A DNA stretch of 64,000 nucleotides from assembly GCF_020905345.1 (NCBI RefSeq), contig NZ_JAJJMO010000001.1:992001-1056000 (forward strand). Reading direction: 5' to 3'. The translations under genes and the position numbers were made by a program. The notes beneath the pieces were generated by a model. It was given only the letters and a program-made list of their open reading frames with translations, was not told where the DNA came from and ran no database searches. This DNA comes from Flavobacterium pisciphilum (GTDB taxonomy: Bacteria > Bacteroidota > Bacteroidia > Flavobacteriales > Flavobacteriaceae). Shown piece after piece: positions 9,896 through 20,419 of this stretch (the first letter of the stretch is position 1; every line of letters starts with the position of its first letter).

Positions 9896-10801
9896 CTAAA
9901 ATCCTTTTAGCATTAATTCTTCTATTTTAGTAAATGAAATTTCAGGATTTGCTCCCACAGCTTCCGCAACCAAAGCTCCAACGGCACAAGCAAAATCAAT
10001 TGATTTTTGTGGATTATCATTACTTACAAGTAATGAAGTAATTAAGGCTCCAAGAAATGAGTCCCCAGCCCCAACCGTGTCAGCGACTTTTATTGAATAA
10101 CCATCATTGTGGTATAGCTTACCTTCCCATAGCAATGATGCTCCGTATTTCCCCTTAGTTACACACATGGCTTTAGAATTTGTTTTTTGAGCTATAAATT
10201 CCATATTTTCTTCTAAACTTTTAAAAGGAGAATCCATAACAACTGCAATTTCTAATAACTCTTCGTCATTAAACTTTATAAAATTAGCCGATTGCATTAG
10301 ACTTTCAATTATCTCATACGAATAATGTGGCTTTCTTAAATTGACATCAAAAACCTTATAAACATCATTTTTAAGCAACTCTTCCAATGCCAATCGAGAT
10401 ACTGAATCTCTACAAACTAAACTTCCATAAATAAGTACATCAGCCTCGGCAACCAATTTACGAGCTGTAGTATTAAGAACAATCTTATCCCAAGCTGATG
10501 GGTAATTAATTTCATAACTGGCCGAGCCTTTATCATTTAAAGAAACCTGAACCAAACCTGTTGGAAATTCCTCTGATTTAATAATAGCATTGGTATCTAA
10601 TCCTAAGCTTTTAACATGATCCATAATGGCGATTCCATCAGCATCATCGCCCACACAGCTTATCATTGCAACATCACAACCTAATGCTTTCATTCGTAAA
10701 GCTACATTAAGCGGTGCTCCTCCTATTTTTTTTTCATTATCAAAAACATCCCAAAGCACCTCACCATAAGATACTACTTTAAGTTTTTTATCATTATTCA
10801 T
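9896..10801 (-). CDS. PfkB family carbohydrate kinase (fructokinase-like)
   Basis: 301 aa, normal for the ribokinase/PfkB fold. Near the N-terminus is the sugar-binding GGAPLNVA motif (residues ~27-34). The C-terminal signature DTVGAGDSFLGAL carries the catalytic base D247. The N-terminal VSYGEVLWDVF resembles bacterial fructokinases, but no sugar utilisation genes surround it, so the substrate is inferred. Transcribed alone; the next gene upstream on this strand ends 200 nt away and has its own terminator. Confidence 0.88.
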   Translation of the reverse strand: MNNDKKLKVVSYGEVLWDVFDNEKKIGGAPLNVALRMKALGCDVAMISCVGDDADGIAIMDHVKSLGLDTNAIIKSEEFPTGLVQVSLNDKGSASYEINYPSAWDKIVLNTTARKLVAEADVLIYGSLVCRDSVSRLALEELLKNDVYKVFDVNLRKPHYSYEIIESLMQSANFIKFNDEELLEIAVVMDSPFKSLEENMEFIAQKTNSKAMCVTKGKYGASLLWEGKLYHNDGYSIKVADTVGAGDSFLGALITSLLVSNDNPQKSIDFACAVGALVAEAVGANPEISFTKIEELMLKGF

Positions 10802-10956
10802 CCTAAAAATTTTATAGTATAGTCATCAAATCAACAATCAATAAAGTAAAAATAAACTTTTATTTAAAACAATCCAATGAGTTAAACCAGATCTACAAAC
10901 CAATATCAAACTCAAGATATTTTCTATAAATCAACCACAACGAATGGTCTACAAAC

Positions 10957-10989
10957 AAAAAAGACAAGTCTGCTGGACTTGTCTTTTTT
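10957..10989 (-). terminator. Intrinsic terminator of the MFS gene
   Basis: A 14-bp perfect stem (core AGACAAGTC/GACTTGTCT flanked by A and T runs) with a TGCTG loop, 15 nt downstream of the MFS stop on the minus strand. Confidence 0.85.
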
Positions 10990-11003
10990 AGATATGATTT
11001 TAA

Positions 11004-12170
11004 TTATATTTTTTGCAATTGAAGAGTTTGCTTTTTCCTTTGTATAAATATAAAAGTAATAAGTATTCCTAGAACTGACATTCCAACACCTATTAAATTA
11101 GGTGAAGCATAGCTATATCCTGCTACTAAAGGCAATCCGCCTAAAAAAGCACCTAATGCATTTCCTATATTAAAACTTGCCTGAATTACTGCCGAAGCAA
11201 TCATTTCAGCTCCAGTTGCTGTTTGAATCATTAACATTTGAATTGGTGCTACAATCGAAAACGAAACACAACCCGTTAAAAACGTTAGAAACAAAGAAAC
11301 GTATTGGTTAGAAGAGAAAGAATAAACCAAAAACAAATCAATAGCCATAACCAAAAGCAACATCATCACTGTGGTAGCAGGTGAAAATTTATCGGCTAAT
11401 TTCCCTCCAATAAAATTTCCAATAACCATTCCCAGTCCTGCCAAAATTAAAATGTAAGGAACATTTTCGGGAGAAAACCCAGAAACATTTGTAAGCAAAG
11501 GTGCGATATAACTAATCCAAGAAAACAACCCTCCAAAACCAATGGCAGTTATTGCAATAATCAACCAAGCCTCGGCTCTTTTAAAAAACTGCAATTGAGT
11601 TTTCATACTTTCGCCAGTATTCGATTCTAAATTTGGCATCCATAAGTAGATAAAAAGAAATGTCAGTAATCCAATTACAGCAATAAGAACAAACGTATAA
11701 CGCCATAAAAAATGATGTCCTATGTAAGTTCCAATTGGAACACCAATTAAATTAGCCAATGTTAATCCGGCAAACATAATAGAAACTGCCTGCGCTTCTT
11801 TTCCTTTATCAGCAAGGCGACTTGCTACAACTGCTCCCACTCCAAAAAACGCTCCGTGCGGCAAGCCCGAAAGTAACCTCGAAGCAAACAATATTTCATA
11901 AGTAGGTGCAATAATCGAAAGTGCATTAAACACTGCCAGCATCATAGCCAAGATTAAAAGCATTTTTTTTGGTGGATAATTTCTACCTATAATAACCAAT
12001 AAGGGCGCACCAATCACAACACCTAAAGCATAAGCCGAAATTAAATATCCAGCTACAGGAATTGAAACATTCATATTCAGAGCAATATCTGATAACAAAC
12101 CCATCATCACAAACTCTGTGATTCCGATAGTTAAACCGCCCAATGAGAGCGCAATAAGACTTTTTTTCAT
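11004..12170 (-). CDS. MFS transporter, AraJ/PbuE-like drug or sugar exporter family
   Basis: 388 aa with 12 hydrophobic segments. The N-terminal half has GITEFVMMGLL in helix 1 and LSGLPHGAFFGVGAVVASRL, the signature of the DHA1 AraJ/YdhP-type exporters. Helix 11 contains NIGNALGAFLGGL. In the family these proton-coupled carriers export drugs, arabinose-like sugars or nucleosides. Its promoter region holds one copy of a 42-bp repeat with an AraC-type double site (12234-12275). The second copy abuts the AraC gene at 22077, so that regulator is its likely controller and former neighbour. Confidence 0.9.
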   Translation of the reverse strand: MKKSLIALSLGGLTIGITEFVMMGLLSDIALNMNVSIPVAGYLISAYALGVVIGAPLLVIIGRNYPPKKMLLILAMMLAVFNALSIIAPTYEILFASRLLSGLPHGAFFGVGAVVASRLADKGKEAQAVSIMFAGLTLANLIGVPIGTYIGHHFLWRYTFVLIAVIGLLTFLFIYLWMPNLESNTGESMKTQLQFFKRAEAWLIIAITAIGFGGLFSWISYIAPLLTNVSGFSPENVPYILILAGLGMVIGNFIGGKLADKFSPATTVMMLLLVMAIDLFLVYSFSSNQYVSLFLTFLTGCVSFSIVAPIQMLMIQTATGAEMIASAVIQASFNIGNALGAFLGGLPLVAGYSYASPNLIGVGMSVLGILITFIFIQRKKQTLQLQKI

Positions 12171-12233
12171 TTGATTTCATATAGAAAAGGAATAGATTTT
12201 CTATGGCACAAATTTACTTCTTCAGAAGCTTAA

Positions 12234-12275
12234 AAAAGTTGTACATTTACAACATTAACTTGTACATATAGAGCA
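12234..12275 (+). repeat. 42-bp direct repeat, left copy (flanks the RHS island)
   Basis: Perfectly identical over 42 nt to 22036-22077. It contains TTGTACAT twice with a 21-bp period (12239-12246 and 12260-12267) and an inverted repeat GTTGTA-CATT-TACAAC (12238-12253). It lies 64 bp upstream of the MFS start codon. The two copies enclose exactly the RHS island. Sequence identity and positions are observed; origin by duplication on insertion is inferred. Confidence 0.92.
12239..12267. promoter_or_regulatory. Putative AraC-type operator in front of the MFS gene
   Basis: Two direct TTGTACAT half-sites spaced by 21 bp (two helical turns), the geometry bound by AraC-family dimers. Located ~70-97 bp upstream of the MFS start, suitable for activation. 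The same element is at 22041-22069 in front of the AraC gene. Confidence 0.55.
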
Positions 12276-12592
12276 CATCGCTAACAGGATTTCAGTTTAG
12301 AACAATTAATCTTTTATAATTGATTCTCCCATCTATAAAATTCTTTTTGATATTTACTTTAATTAAGGAAATCCCCACCTTAAAGCTATCATTTTCTTCT
12401 GTCATTTTGCCTTTTATCCCTATTATCATTTCTATTTTATAGAGTTACATACCCACCTAATTTTCATACTGATATAGCATTAAGCAGGTTTTTTATCATA
12501 AAAAAAACAAGAAATATTTTATTAATTTTTAAATACTTCTTCCTAATAAATTCACTAATATTGTTACCTATTTGTAAACCAAATTAAAATTC

Positions 12593-15500
12593 ATGAAACA
12601 AAACAAACTATTATTTTTTACACAAACTTGTTCTGTAATTAAAAAAAAACATTTTATTCTGTTTTCTCTAATTTTATTAATTAATTCTTTAATTAATAAA
12701 AATTATTCTCAAAACATCACAACATATACTCCCAAATTAAGTATACCTTCTTCTCCTGAAGCTGCCTTACTAAGCCGTTTTGGAGATATACCAATAGGAT
12801 ACTATACTGGAACTACAGAAATTTCTGTCCCTCTATATTCAATCAATGAGGGTGGAATACAAATTCCAATTACATTAAACTACCACAGCTCTGGTATAAA
12901 AGTCGCAGATGAAGCTACTTGGGTAGGTTTAGGCTGGGATTTAAGCCCCGAGGGAACAATAAGTGTAGAAGTGCGAGGAGAAATAGATGCATCAAAAAAT
13001 CAAGAGTATTACTGTGCTAATGATCCTGAAGCAATTCAATTTAAAAATCGCTTTTTACTAATTGGAGATTATTATCACTTACTTCAAAAAGGAAGAAGAC
13101 TTTCATCTACCTCCTGTAATAATGGTAGCTCCTCAAATAGTGACGAGGATCCTTATTGTATTTTAACAGACTTACTAGCAGGTAAAAGACAGCCTGATAT
13201 TTACTCTTATAATTTTGGAGGATATTCAGGGCGATTCTATATAAATCCAGATACTAAAAAAGTTATATTAATGGATAATAAAAAAGAAGACATTTTCTTT
13301 GATGTTAGCTATACTGGTATAACAGCTAGAACGATTGATGGCACTATTTTTTATTTTAATGTTTTAGAAGATTCTCATGCTGGTGGTGCCTTATCTGATA
13401 TTTCTGGGTTTACTTATAAGTTAAATCAAATTGACCTTCCAAATAATAAGCAAATTAATTTCTCCTATACAAATGAGCAAGCGATAAGCTTTTTTTATTC
13501 AGAGTCTGTTGATATAAATGGATCAATTAATACTAGCATAATGCAAAATACTAGTTTTGTAATTTGCAATAAAAAAACACTAACAAAAATTACAACTCCA
13601 ACAACAATCATTAATTTTAATCTTGAAGATCGAGATGATATTAGCTCATCCAATGGCGTAAAAATAAAGAGACTACAATCAATTGACATACTTTCTAGTG
13701 TAAGTAATAAAAAAATCAAATCATACAACTTTAATTACTCCTATTTTAATAATAACACCATCGGATATAATCCTTCAGTTAATACTCCTGAAGCCAGTAA
13801 AAGACTAAAACTTGATTCTCTTAAGGAAATTGGATATGACATCAATGGAACACTAGATACATCTAGCCCAGATTATAAATTCAATTATAAAACTGATGTA
13901 ATAATGCCTCAAAAAAATTCTTTTGCAGTAGATATTTGGGGTTATTATAATGGTCAAAACAATTCTGTTTTAGTACCTAATTTAGACTATTTCCAGTATC
14001 CATTAGAACCTCGATTCAGCATTACAAATAAGCCGTATTTTACATATCCATATTATGGAGCTATTAGATACACAGACAATGCCTATGCTGGTGCTAATAT
14101 GTTAAACAAAATTAGCTACCCCACCGGCGGTTATACTGAATTTGAATATGAACCAAATACTTTTACAAATCAATTTATCCCTACAGTAGATCAATTCCTC
14201 TCAACTCGCAAATCTTTCATCTGCCGAATAGACAATTCTTTTACAAATCCACAGGATTTTTCTAAAATTTTTACAATATCAAAAAATACAACTCTGAAGA
14301 TAAAAAGCTCTATAACACATGGGTTTCCAAATAAAAACCCACAAAACCCTAATGCTAATACTTCAAATATTATTTATGACATATGGTATAATTCTAAAGT
14401 TGAATTAAGAAAAACTCTTAATGGATCAACTACAGTTATAAAAAGCTGGGACCCTAAATACAGTATAACATTACAAGCATTTACAACTAGTGGTGCGCAA
14501 TCTTGGGATGAAGATATTACATTAATATACGAACCTGGAGCAACTTATAATTTAAGTGTTTATTTTCCAAAAGTAGAATATACGTACAGTAATTATTACA
14601 TTTCTCAAACTTATAGTAATGTCATTTACTCTGACGATTCATCGATTAATAAAACATTAAGTACTCAATGTGGGTTTAGAATTAAATCATTAAAGAATTA
14701 TTCACAAACAGGCATTCTAGAAAATCACAAACAGATTAATTATTACGATGGAAAATTATTAAATAAATTTGATCCACTAACTAGCATTAACATTAATAAT
14801 AAAACATCTGGAGGCGTGAGCGGAGGAATTCCCTACGAGTATATTGGCTTCCATAAAAGAATAAGTCTTTCAACTGATGATTTTGGAATAAATGGAGGTA
14901 ACCTTATCGGTTATGGAAAAGTAGAAGAAGTAGAAATAAATACCAACACTCCATCCAATAATATTGGAAAAAAAACATTTTATTACAATAATGTTCCTAA
15001 TAAAACTAAAACTGGTTTACCTAACATTCCGAATTTAAAAAATGGACTAATTAACAATGAAGAATATTATAATCATGCTGGAGATACGTTATTTAAAAAA
15101 AAATACTATTATAAAAATTTAATATCTCCTTCAATAAACTTTAACGGAATAAAAATGGTATTAAAATCTTATGGTTCTACAGTACCCTGTGGAGACACCT
15201 ATCAACAAGGAAACTATATCACTGCTTATTATAATGATAATATCTTAAGTGGAACCCAGTACCAATATAATGTATATCCAATAAATGCAGAATGGAATTT
15301 ATTAGAACAAACTATCTCAAAACAATATTTCAATAATAAAATATTAACTACCATTGAAGATTACACTTATAATTCACAAGGAAAAATCAGAACAACTTCA
15401 ACCAATAATAGTAAAGGAGAAACTATAAAAACTAATTATTACTATGCAAATGATTATCCAACACAACTTCCTATTGAACACACAATGGTAACTAATCAAA

Positions 15501-16069
15501 TGACAGGAATTCCATTAGTTACTGAAAATCGTAAAAACAATGAACTACTCTATAAACAAAATATACAATACACTAAAGATATTTCAACTAATAATCTGAT
15601 TCTTCCTAAATATATTCTCTCCGAAAAAGGGAATGGTTCAAACAACATAACTTCTGAAAAAAAAGTTTCTTATAATAAATATGATGATAAAGGAAACATA
15701 CAGCAATATACTATTGAAAATAGCTCACCAGTAACTATACTATGGGGCTACAATCAAACCCAGCCCATTGCTAAAATAGAGAATATTAGTTATGCAAACA
15801 TTCCTGCAGGTTTGATTACAACTGCACAAGATGCTTCAAACACAGGAACAGAAACAGCATTAATAGATGCTTTAAATGCCTTACGCATAGCATTACCCAA
15901 TGCAATGGTTACAACCTATACTTATATTCCACTAGTTGGAGTAAGCACTATTACAGATCCCAAAGGTGATACAATCACTTATAGCTATGACAACTTTGGA
16001 AGATTGCAATTTGTAAAAGACAAAGACAAAAATATCCTTTCAGAAAACCAATACCATTATAAACAATAA
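12593..16069 (+). CDS. Large secreted YD-repeat/RHS-associated protein (first of RHS pair)
   Basis: 1158 aa. Residues ~20-40 form a hydrophobic export signal ending near NYSQ. The mature N-terminus ([20 protein letters not shown], then [19 protein letters not shown]) is the block seen in SpvB/RHS-like secreted proteins of Bacteroidota. The middle is rich in beta repeats ([14 protein letters not shown]). The last ~45 residues end in YD-type motifs ([24 protein letters not shown]). It stops 7 nt before the DUF6443/RHS gene, an organisation common in Flavobacterium: this protein probably pairs with the RHS shell or helps its export. It lacks an RHS core and a toxin tip. Specific function is unknown. 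Confidence 0.78.
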   Translation: MKQNKLLFFTQTCSVIKKKHFILFSLILLINSLINKNYSQNITTYTPKLSIPSSPEAALLSRFGDIPIGYYTGTTEISVPLYSINEGGIQIPITLNYHSSGIKVADEATWVGLGWDLSPEGTISVEVRGEIDASKNQEYYCANDPEAIQFKNRFLLIGDYYHLLQKGRRLSSTSCNNGSSSNSDEDPYCILTDLLAGKRQPDIYSYNFGGYSGRFYINPDTKKVILMDNKKEDIFFDVSYTGITARTIDGTIFYFNVLEDSHAGGALSDISGFTYKLNQIDLPNNKQINFSYTNEQAISFFYSESVDINGSINTSIMQNTSFVICNKKTLTKITTPTTIINFNLEDRDDISSSNGVKIKRLQSIDILSSVSNKKIKSYNFNYSYFNNNTIGYNPSVNTPEASKRLKLDSLKEIGYDINGTLDTSSPDYKFNYKTDVIMPQKNSFAVDIWGYYNGQNNSVLVPNLDYFQYPLEPRFSITNKPYFTYPYYGAIRYTDNAYAGANMLNKISYPTGGYTEFEYEPNTFTNQFIPTVDQFLSTRKSFICRIDNSFTNPQDFSKIFTISKNTTLKIKSSITHGFPNKNPQNPNANTSNIIYDIWYNSKVELRKTLNGSTTVIKSWDPKYSITLQAFTTSGAQSWDEDITLIYEPGATYNLSVYFPKVEYTYSNYYISQTYSNVIYSDDSSINKTLSTQCGFRIKSLKNYSQTGILENHKQINYYDGKLLNKFDPLTSININNKTSGGVSGGIPYEYIGFHKRISLSTDDFGINGGNLIGYGKVEEVEINTNTPSNNIGKKTFYYNNVPNKTKTGLPNIPNLKNGLINNEEYYNHAGDTLFKKKYYYKNLISPSINFNGIKMVLKSYGSTVPCGDTYQQGNYITAYYNDNILSGTQYQYNVYPINAEWNLLEQTISKQYFNNKILTTIEDYTYNSQGKIRTTSTNNSKGETIKTNYYYANDYPTQLPIEHTMVTNQMTGIPLVTENRKNNELLYKQNIQYTKDISTNNLILPKYILSEKGNGSNNITSEKKVSYNKYDDKGNIQQYTIENSSPVTILWGYNQTQPIAKIENISYANIPAGLITTAQDASNTGTETALIDALNALRIALPNAMVTTYTYIPLVGVSTITDPKGDTITYSYDNFGRLQFVKDKDKNILSENQYHYKQ

Positions 16070-16076
16070 GCCAAAA

Positions 16077-19000
16077 ATGATTATGAAAAAAATTACAGCC
16101 CTACTTTTGGTTTTGTTTCCTATAATAATGATTGGACAAACTCAAAGTGAGAATTACATAAAATCAGTAACCTATAAAGTCGCTACCCAAACTGCTATTG
16201 CAGCTCCTACGATTAATCAGGCCAATCAGAATATTACTTATTTTGATGGCCTAGGAAGACCAATTCAACAAATTAAGTACCAGGCATCCGCAACAGGAAA
16301 AGATATTGTAATCCCTACAGAATACGATGGTTTTGGAAGACAACTAAAAGAATACCTTCCTTTTGCTTCTGGACAAAATAATTCAAATTATATTGCTCCT
16401 TCAACTTTAATTCCTGATTTAGTACAGCAGTATAAAACCAAATATGGCGCAGTAAATGCGAACCCTTATAGCGAAAAACAAGTAGAGGCTTCCCCTTTAA
16501 ATCGAGTGTTACAACAAGCAGCTCCAGGAAACGATTGGGCATTGGCTAATAATCATACCGTCAAAATGGATTATCAGGCCAATAGTGATGCAGATCAAGT
16601 CCTGTTATTTATTGCTAACACTACTTGGAAAGAGTCTTTAGGATTATATGATATAAGTTTGAGTAAAGCAAATGGAACAGGATTTTATCCAGCCAATGAG
16701 CTTTATAAAACAATTACCTATGATGAGAACACAACAGCTTCACTAGTTGAAGCTAATGGTTCTACTGTAGAATTTAAAAATAAAGAAGGACAAGTAGTTT
16801 TAAAAAGGACTTATGATGCAGGAGCAAAACACGATACCTATTATGTGTATGATCAATATGGTAATTTAACCTATGTAATTCCCCCTAAAGCCTCAGATCT
16901 TATAAATGTATCCAATAGTCCATATGATACTAGCTCTAAAGCTACTGTAGCCTCAGGAACTTCATTAGATTTAACAGCAACCAATTCAATTACATTGTTA
17001 CCTGGATTTAATGCTGTAAAAGGAAGTACTTTTTCGGCAAGAATAGAGTCTGGAAGTCTAGCAATTTTAAATGATTTATGTTATCAATACAAATACGATT
17101 ATCGCAATCGATTGGTTGAGAAAAAACTACCAGGCAAGCAATGGGAGTTTATAGTATATGATAAATTAGACAGACCTGTAGCTACAGGTCCTTCAAATTC
17201 TCCTTTCACAGATTTAAGCACAACGGGTTGGTTAATTACCAAATACGATGCTTTTAGTCGTCCTGTTTATACGGGATGGATGACAGAAACTGCAGCTACA
17301 GACACTGGTAGAAAAGCATTACAAGATGCTCAAAATAATGCAACAGTTTTATTCGAAACCAAACAAGCAACAGGAACCATAGATGGTATTGCAGCTTATT
17401 ATAGTAATATAGTTGCCCCTACTAGCTTCAAGCTTCTTACTGTAAACTATTATGATGATTATACTTTTCCAAGTACACCTGCTATAACAATACCTACAAG
17501 CGTAGAAGGACAAAACACTTTAGCAGCTTCGCAGCTAAAAACAGTAAGTACCGCTTCATGGATAAGAGTTGCTACCTTGAGTACCGCAACATTGGGGGAA
17601 ACAACAGCTGTTTTTTACGATGCTAAAGCAAGACCAATTCGTAATTATACTCAAAATTATTTGGGAGGTTATGCCTATACTGATAGTAATTTAGATCCTT
17701 TTTCAGGACAGTTACAGTACACCATAACAAGACACAAAAGAGTTAGTGGTGATCCGGAATTAAAAACAAAAGAAGCATTCACCTATTCAGCCCAAGACCG
17801 TTTGCTTACACATACCCATCAGATTAATGATGGAGCAATTGAACTTATTGCAGCCAATACTTATGATGAATTAGGTCAGTTGGAATTTAAGAAGGTAGGA
17901 AACACCACCACAGCTCCAACTCAAAAAATAGATTTTACTTATAACATCAGAGGATGGTTAACAGGTATAAATAATATGTCTTCACTTACTCAAGCTGGAG
18001 ATCCTAAAGATTTATTTGCCTTTAAGCTAGATTACAATACAGTACCAACAGGAGTTCCTGGAGTATTACCGTTATACAATGGAAATATCTCGGAAACATC
18101 ATGGAAGTCAAATTCAGATTCAGGTACAACAACTCGAGGGTATGGCTATAAATATGATAATCTAAACCGTCTTAAGACAGCCGTTTTTCAAAAAAATAAT
18201 GCTGTGACTAATACTTATGATGAATCGTTATCTTATGATAAAAATGGTAATATAATGGGGTTATCCCGTAATGGATCTTCAGATACTACTCCAATACTAA
18301 TAGATGATTTGGTTTACAGTTATGGCAATGCAAATAAAACTAACCAACTTATCAAAGTGGCAGATAGCAGCAATAAAGCAGTTGGTTTTGTTGATGGCTC
18401 TAATGCAGAGGATGATTACAGTTACGATGCCAATGGAAATATGATTAGTGATGCCAATAAAAACATTACAGCTATTACTTATAATCATTTGAACTTACCA
18501 ACTCTTATCACTTTTGGTTCTACTGGAAACATTGCCTATACTTATAATGCAACAGGACAAAAAGTGCTGAAAATTGTAACTAGTGGAACTAATAAAACGA
18601 GTACTGATTATGTAAATGGGTATCAATATGAAAATAACATACTTCAGTTCTTCCCTCAATCAGAGGGCTATGTAAATAACAATTCGGGAACTTTTGAGTA
18701 TATTTACCAGTATAAAGATCATTTAGGGAATATACGCTTGAGTTATGATAAAAACCTAAGCATTGTTGAAGAAAACAATTATTACCCGTTTGGATTAAAA
18801 CAAATAGGATATAACGATGTCATTAGTTCTTTAGGTAATGCAGTTGCTAAAAAGTATAGATACAACGGAAAGGAGTTGCAAGACGAGCTGGGGCTTAACA
18901 TGTATGACTATGGTGCACGTAATTATGACTCTGCATTGGGACGTTGGATAAATATTGACCCATTGGCAGAGAAAATGAGAAGACATAGTCCTTATAATTA

Positions 19001-19652
19001 TGCTTTTGATAATCCTATGCGATTTATAGACCCTGATGGGATGTCGCCTAAGGATGTAATAATAAAAGGAACAAAAGCTCAAGATGCAGTAAATCAGTTA
19101 CAGCAATCTGTAACTAAAGAATTAACACTTTCAACAGATGCTACGGGAAGATTACACTATACTCAAAATGAAACTGGTCCTTTAACAGAAGGAGCTCAAC
19201 AATTGGTAAATGCAATTGATGATAAATCAGTGATAGTGAACGTTGATGCTAATAATGATGCATTATCAAAAAATAATGGTAAGATAATTGTTGGTCAGTT
19301 TAATGGAAATAGTACAATTATTGGTATAACTAATACATCTCAGGAAATTAATACAGACAATACAAAAGTTTTAGATAATGCAAATGAAAAGCCTGGAGCT
19401 ACTGTTCTACATGAAGTTGTGGAGTCGCACTTAGGCGGGAAGGAAGCTCAATCGAGAGATTTAACAAATGTAGGACCAGCTACAAGGAGTGATGCTAATA
19501 ATCCAACTAGTGTATATAGTGTAGCGCACAAAAATGCTCCAGCACAAGGTGGACTTTTATTTATTAGACCATCTAATCCATCAGTTCCAAATAGTGGAAT
19601 GCTCTATACTAAAGATAAAAGTAATACAGTGGTTCCAATACGAACCTTCTAA
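16077..19652 (+). CDS. DUF6443/RHS-repeat polymorphic toxin with a putative zincin-like tip
   Basis: 1191 aa. Signal peptide ([19 protein letters not shown]); ATG at 16083 is an equally good start. DUF6443 region at ~50-120 ([16 protein letters not shown]). YD repeats fill the middle, including many YDANGN-type units. The RHS-associated core is residues 927-989, from [20 protein letters not shown] to FIDPDGM. After PDGM comes a variable tip of ~200 aa. It contains [12 protein letters not shown] (H1112, E1113, H1118), a variant of metallopeptidase HExxH motifs, and ends with [18 protein letters not shown], a tail I associate with Bacteroidota RHS tips. RHS shells enclose and deliver the tip; a toxin role is inferred. 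The small gene 12 nt downstream is the candidate immunity gene. Confidence 0.85.
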   Translation: MIMKKITALLLVLFPIIMIGQTQSENYIKSVTYKVATQTAIAAPTINQANQNITYFDGLGRPIQQIKYQASATGKDIVIPTEYDGFGRQLKEYLPFASGQNNSNYIAPSTLIPDLVQQYKTKYGAVNANPYSEKQVEASPLNRVLQQAAPGNDWALANNHTVKMDYQANSDADQVLLFIANTTWKESLGLYDISLSKANGTGFYPANELYKTITYDENTTASLVEANGSTVEFKNKEGQVVLKRTYDAGAKHDTYYVYDQYGNLTYVIPPKASDLINVSNSPYDTSSKATVASGTSLDLTATNSITLLPGFNAVKGSTFSARIESGSLAILNDLCYQYKYDYRNRLVEKKLPGKQWEFIVYDKLDRPVATGPSNSPFTDLSTTGWLITKYDAFSRPVYTGWMTETAATDTGRKALQDAQNNATVLFETKQATGTIDGIAAYYSNIVAPTSFKLLTVNYYDDYTFPSTPAITIPTSVEGQNTLAASQLKTVSTASWIRVATLSTATLGETTAVFYDAKARPIRNYTQNYLGGYAYTDSNLDPFSGQLQYTITRHKRVSGDPELKTKEAFTYSAQDRLLTHTHQINDGAIELIAANTYDELGQLEFKKVGNTTTAPTQKIDFTYNIRGWLTGINNMSSLTQAGDPKDLFAFKLDYNTVPTGVPGVLPLYNGNISETSWKSNSDSGTTTRGYGYKYDNLNRLKTAVFQKNNAVTNTYDESLSYDKNGNIMGLSRNGSSDTTPILIDDLVYSYGNANKTNQLIKVADSSNKAVGFVDGSNAEDDYSYDANGNMISDANKNITAITYNHLNLPTLITFGSTGNIAYTYNATGQKVLKIVTSGTNKTSTDYVNGYQYENNILQFFPQSEGYVNNNSGTFEYIYQYKDHLGNIRLSYDKNLSIVEENNYYPFGLKQIGYNDVISSLGNAVAKKYRYNGKELQDELGLNMYDYGARNYDSALGRWINIDPLAEKMRRHSPYNYAFDNPMRFIDPDGMSPKDVIIKGTKAQDAVNQLQQSVTKELTLSTDATGRLHYTQNETGPLTEGAQQLVNAIDDKSVIVNVDANNDALSKNNGKIIVGQFNGNSTIIGITNTSQEINTDNTKVLDNANEKPGATVLHEVVESHLGGKEAQSRDLTNVGPATRSDANNPTSVYSVAHKNAPAQGGLLFIRPSNPSVPNSGMLYTKDKSNTVVPIRTF
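18855..19043 (+). repeat. RHS-core direct repeat, copy 1
   Basis: Encodes the conserved RHS core of the large protein. It aligns without gaps to 20456-20644 at a constant offset of 1601 nt. Perfect runs of 32 nt (18882-18913) and 51 nt (18993-19043) are shared. It ends exactly at the PDGM codons where the variable tip begins, so recombination here would exchange the tip. Confidence 0.9.
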
Positions 19653-19664
19653 AACTATTGATAT

Positions 19665-20057
19665 ATGAAACATTTAATTATATTATTTTCCTTATTTTTT
19701 CTACAAGTACAACCTTCTCAAACGGAACAAATAAAATTAAAAGATAGCTACAAAATAATAAGGATAGATTCTATAAATAACGTCTATAGTATTTATGCCC
19801 GAAGGGAGAATTTGCTATTTAAAATATTATCATTGAAAAATGATAATATTGATAAAAAATTAAAAAAAATTAAATGCGGGGAAAACTATAAATTGCAATT
19901 AATTTCTTTGCTTGAAGGTGATAGTAGATACCCGATAAATATTGATGGAATTGATTTCCATGGTCAAACTATAGAATTAGAAAGAGATTCTATAAATGAT
20001 TTATATATTACTAAAAATTTAATAGGATTGTATTATAAATCAGATTGTTCTAAATAG
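19665..20057 (+). CDS. Small secreted protein, candidate immunity protein for the RHS tip
   Basis: 130 aa with an N-terminal hydrophobic signal (MKHLIILFSLFFLQVQPSQT) and no lipobox. The mature part is charged and mixed alpha/beta (YKIIRIDSINNVYSIYARRE, then LKKIKCGENYKLQLISLL). I do not recognise a family. Its place, 12 nt after the toxin-tip end of the RHS gene and before a terminator, is the standard position of an immunity gene in polymorphic toxin loci. Export to the periplasm would fit a toxin that acts there or is neutralised during delivery. Immunity role is inferred from position only. Confidence 0.6.
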   Translation: MKHLIILFSLFFLQVQPSQTEQIKLKDSYKIIRIDSINNVYSIYARRENLLFKILSLKNDNIDKKLKKIKCGENYKLQLISLLEGDSRYPINIDGIDFHGQTIELERDSINDLYITKNLIGLYYKSDCSK

Positions 20058-20152
20058 TATTGGTAAGTACCCCGCTCTCCTAAGTCGGTAGTGTATCAGA
20101 TGTGTTGGAGTTATAGAAAATCAGATATTTATATTAATATCGCATAAAAATT

Positions 20153-20178
20153 AAAACAGCCTTTTGGGCTGTTTTTTT
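20153..20178 (+). terminator. Intrinsic terminator after the first RHS module
   Basis: Stem ACAGCC/GGCTGT with a short TTTTG-containing loop, flanked by an A-run and a T-run. It closes the RHS-immunity operon. Confidence 0.8.
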
Positions 20179-20214
20179 ATTTTATAATGCCTTAAATAGA
20201 AAAAAATAGAATCA

Positions 20215-20340
20215 AACTAGACTAGGTGTTACAGATGTGTTGGTGATATTCGAAAGATGATAAAGTACGGAAAGACAAAGTCTGGTAATCAGAGATATAT
20301 TTGCAGAGTATACAGTAAAACTAGAGTTGAAAATTATGCA
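20215..20340 (+). pseudogene. IS1-family InsA-like transposase N-terminal remnant
   Basis: One open frame through 20215-20454 reads CYRC-VGDIRKMIKYGKTKSG followed by NQRYICRVYSKTRVENY. This matches the zinc-ribbon start of InsA-type transposases (CxxC, then KxGKTxxGxQRYxC, then a C..C replaced here by V-Y). Homology fades after about 20340; the rest of the frame looks random. No start codon precedes the first CxxC, the second cysteine pair is damaged, and no terminal inverted repeats are visible. A dead scrap between the two RHS tips, suggesting past transposition there. Confidence 0.6.
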
Positions 20341-20419
20341 TATTTACTTTTGGATTTGAGCAATAAAACAGTAAGTTTATCCTTTAAAATTATGTTCTTA
20401 AAAACATTGCATTTAACAG

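Larger units (their letters stand above)
12171..12592. other. Intergenic region holding the left island junction
   Basis: About 420 bp between the divergent MFS gene and the first RHS gene. The first ~105 bp are the MFS control region including the 42-bp repeat. From 12276 onward the sequence has no counterpart near the right repeat copy and is taken as island DNA. It is AT-rich, without an open frame. A CCTATTTG element 38-45 nt upstream of the RHS start (around 12559) only loosely resembles a -7 box. Confidence 0.5.
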
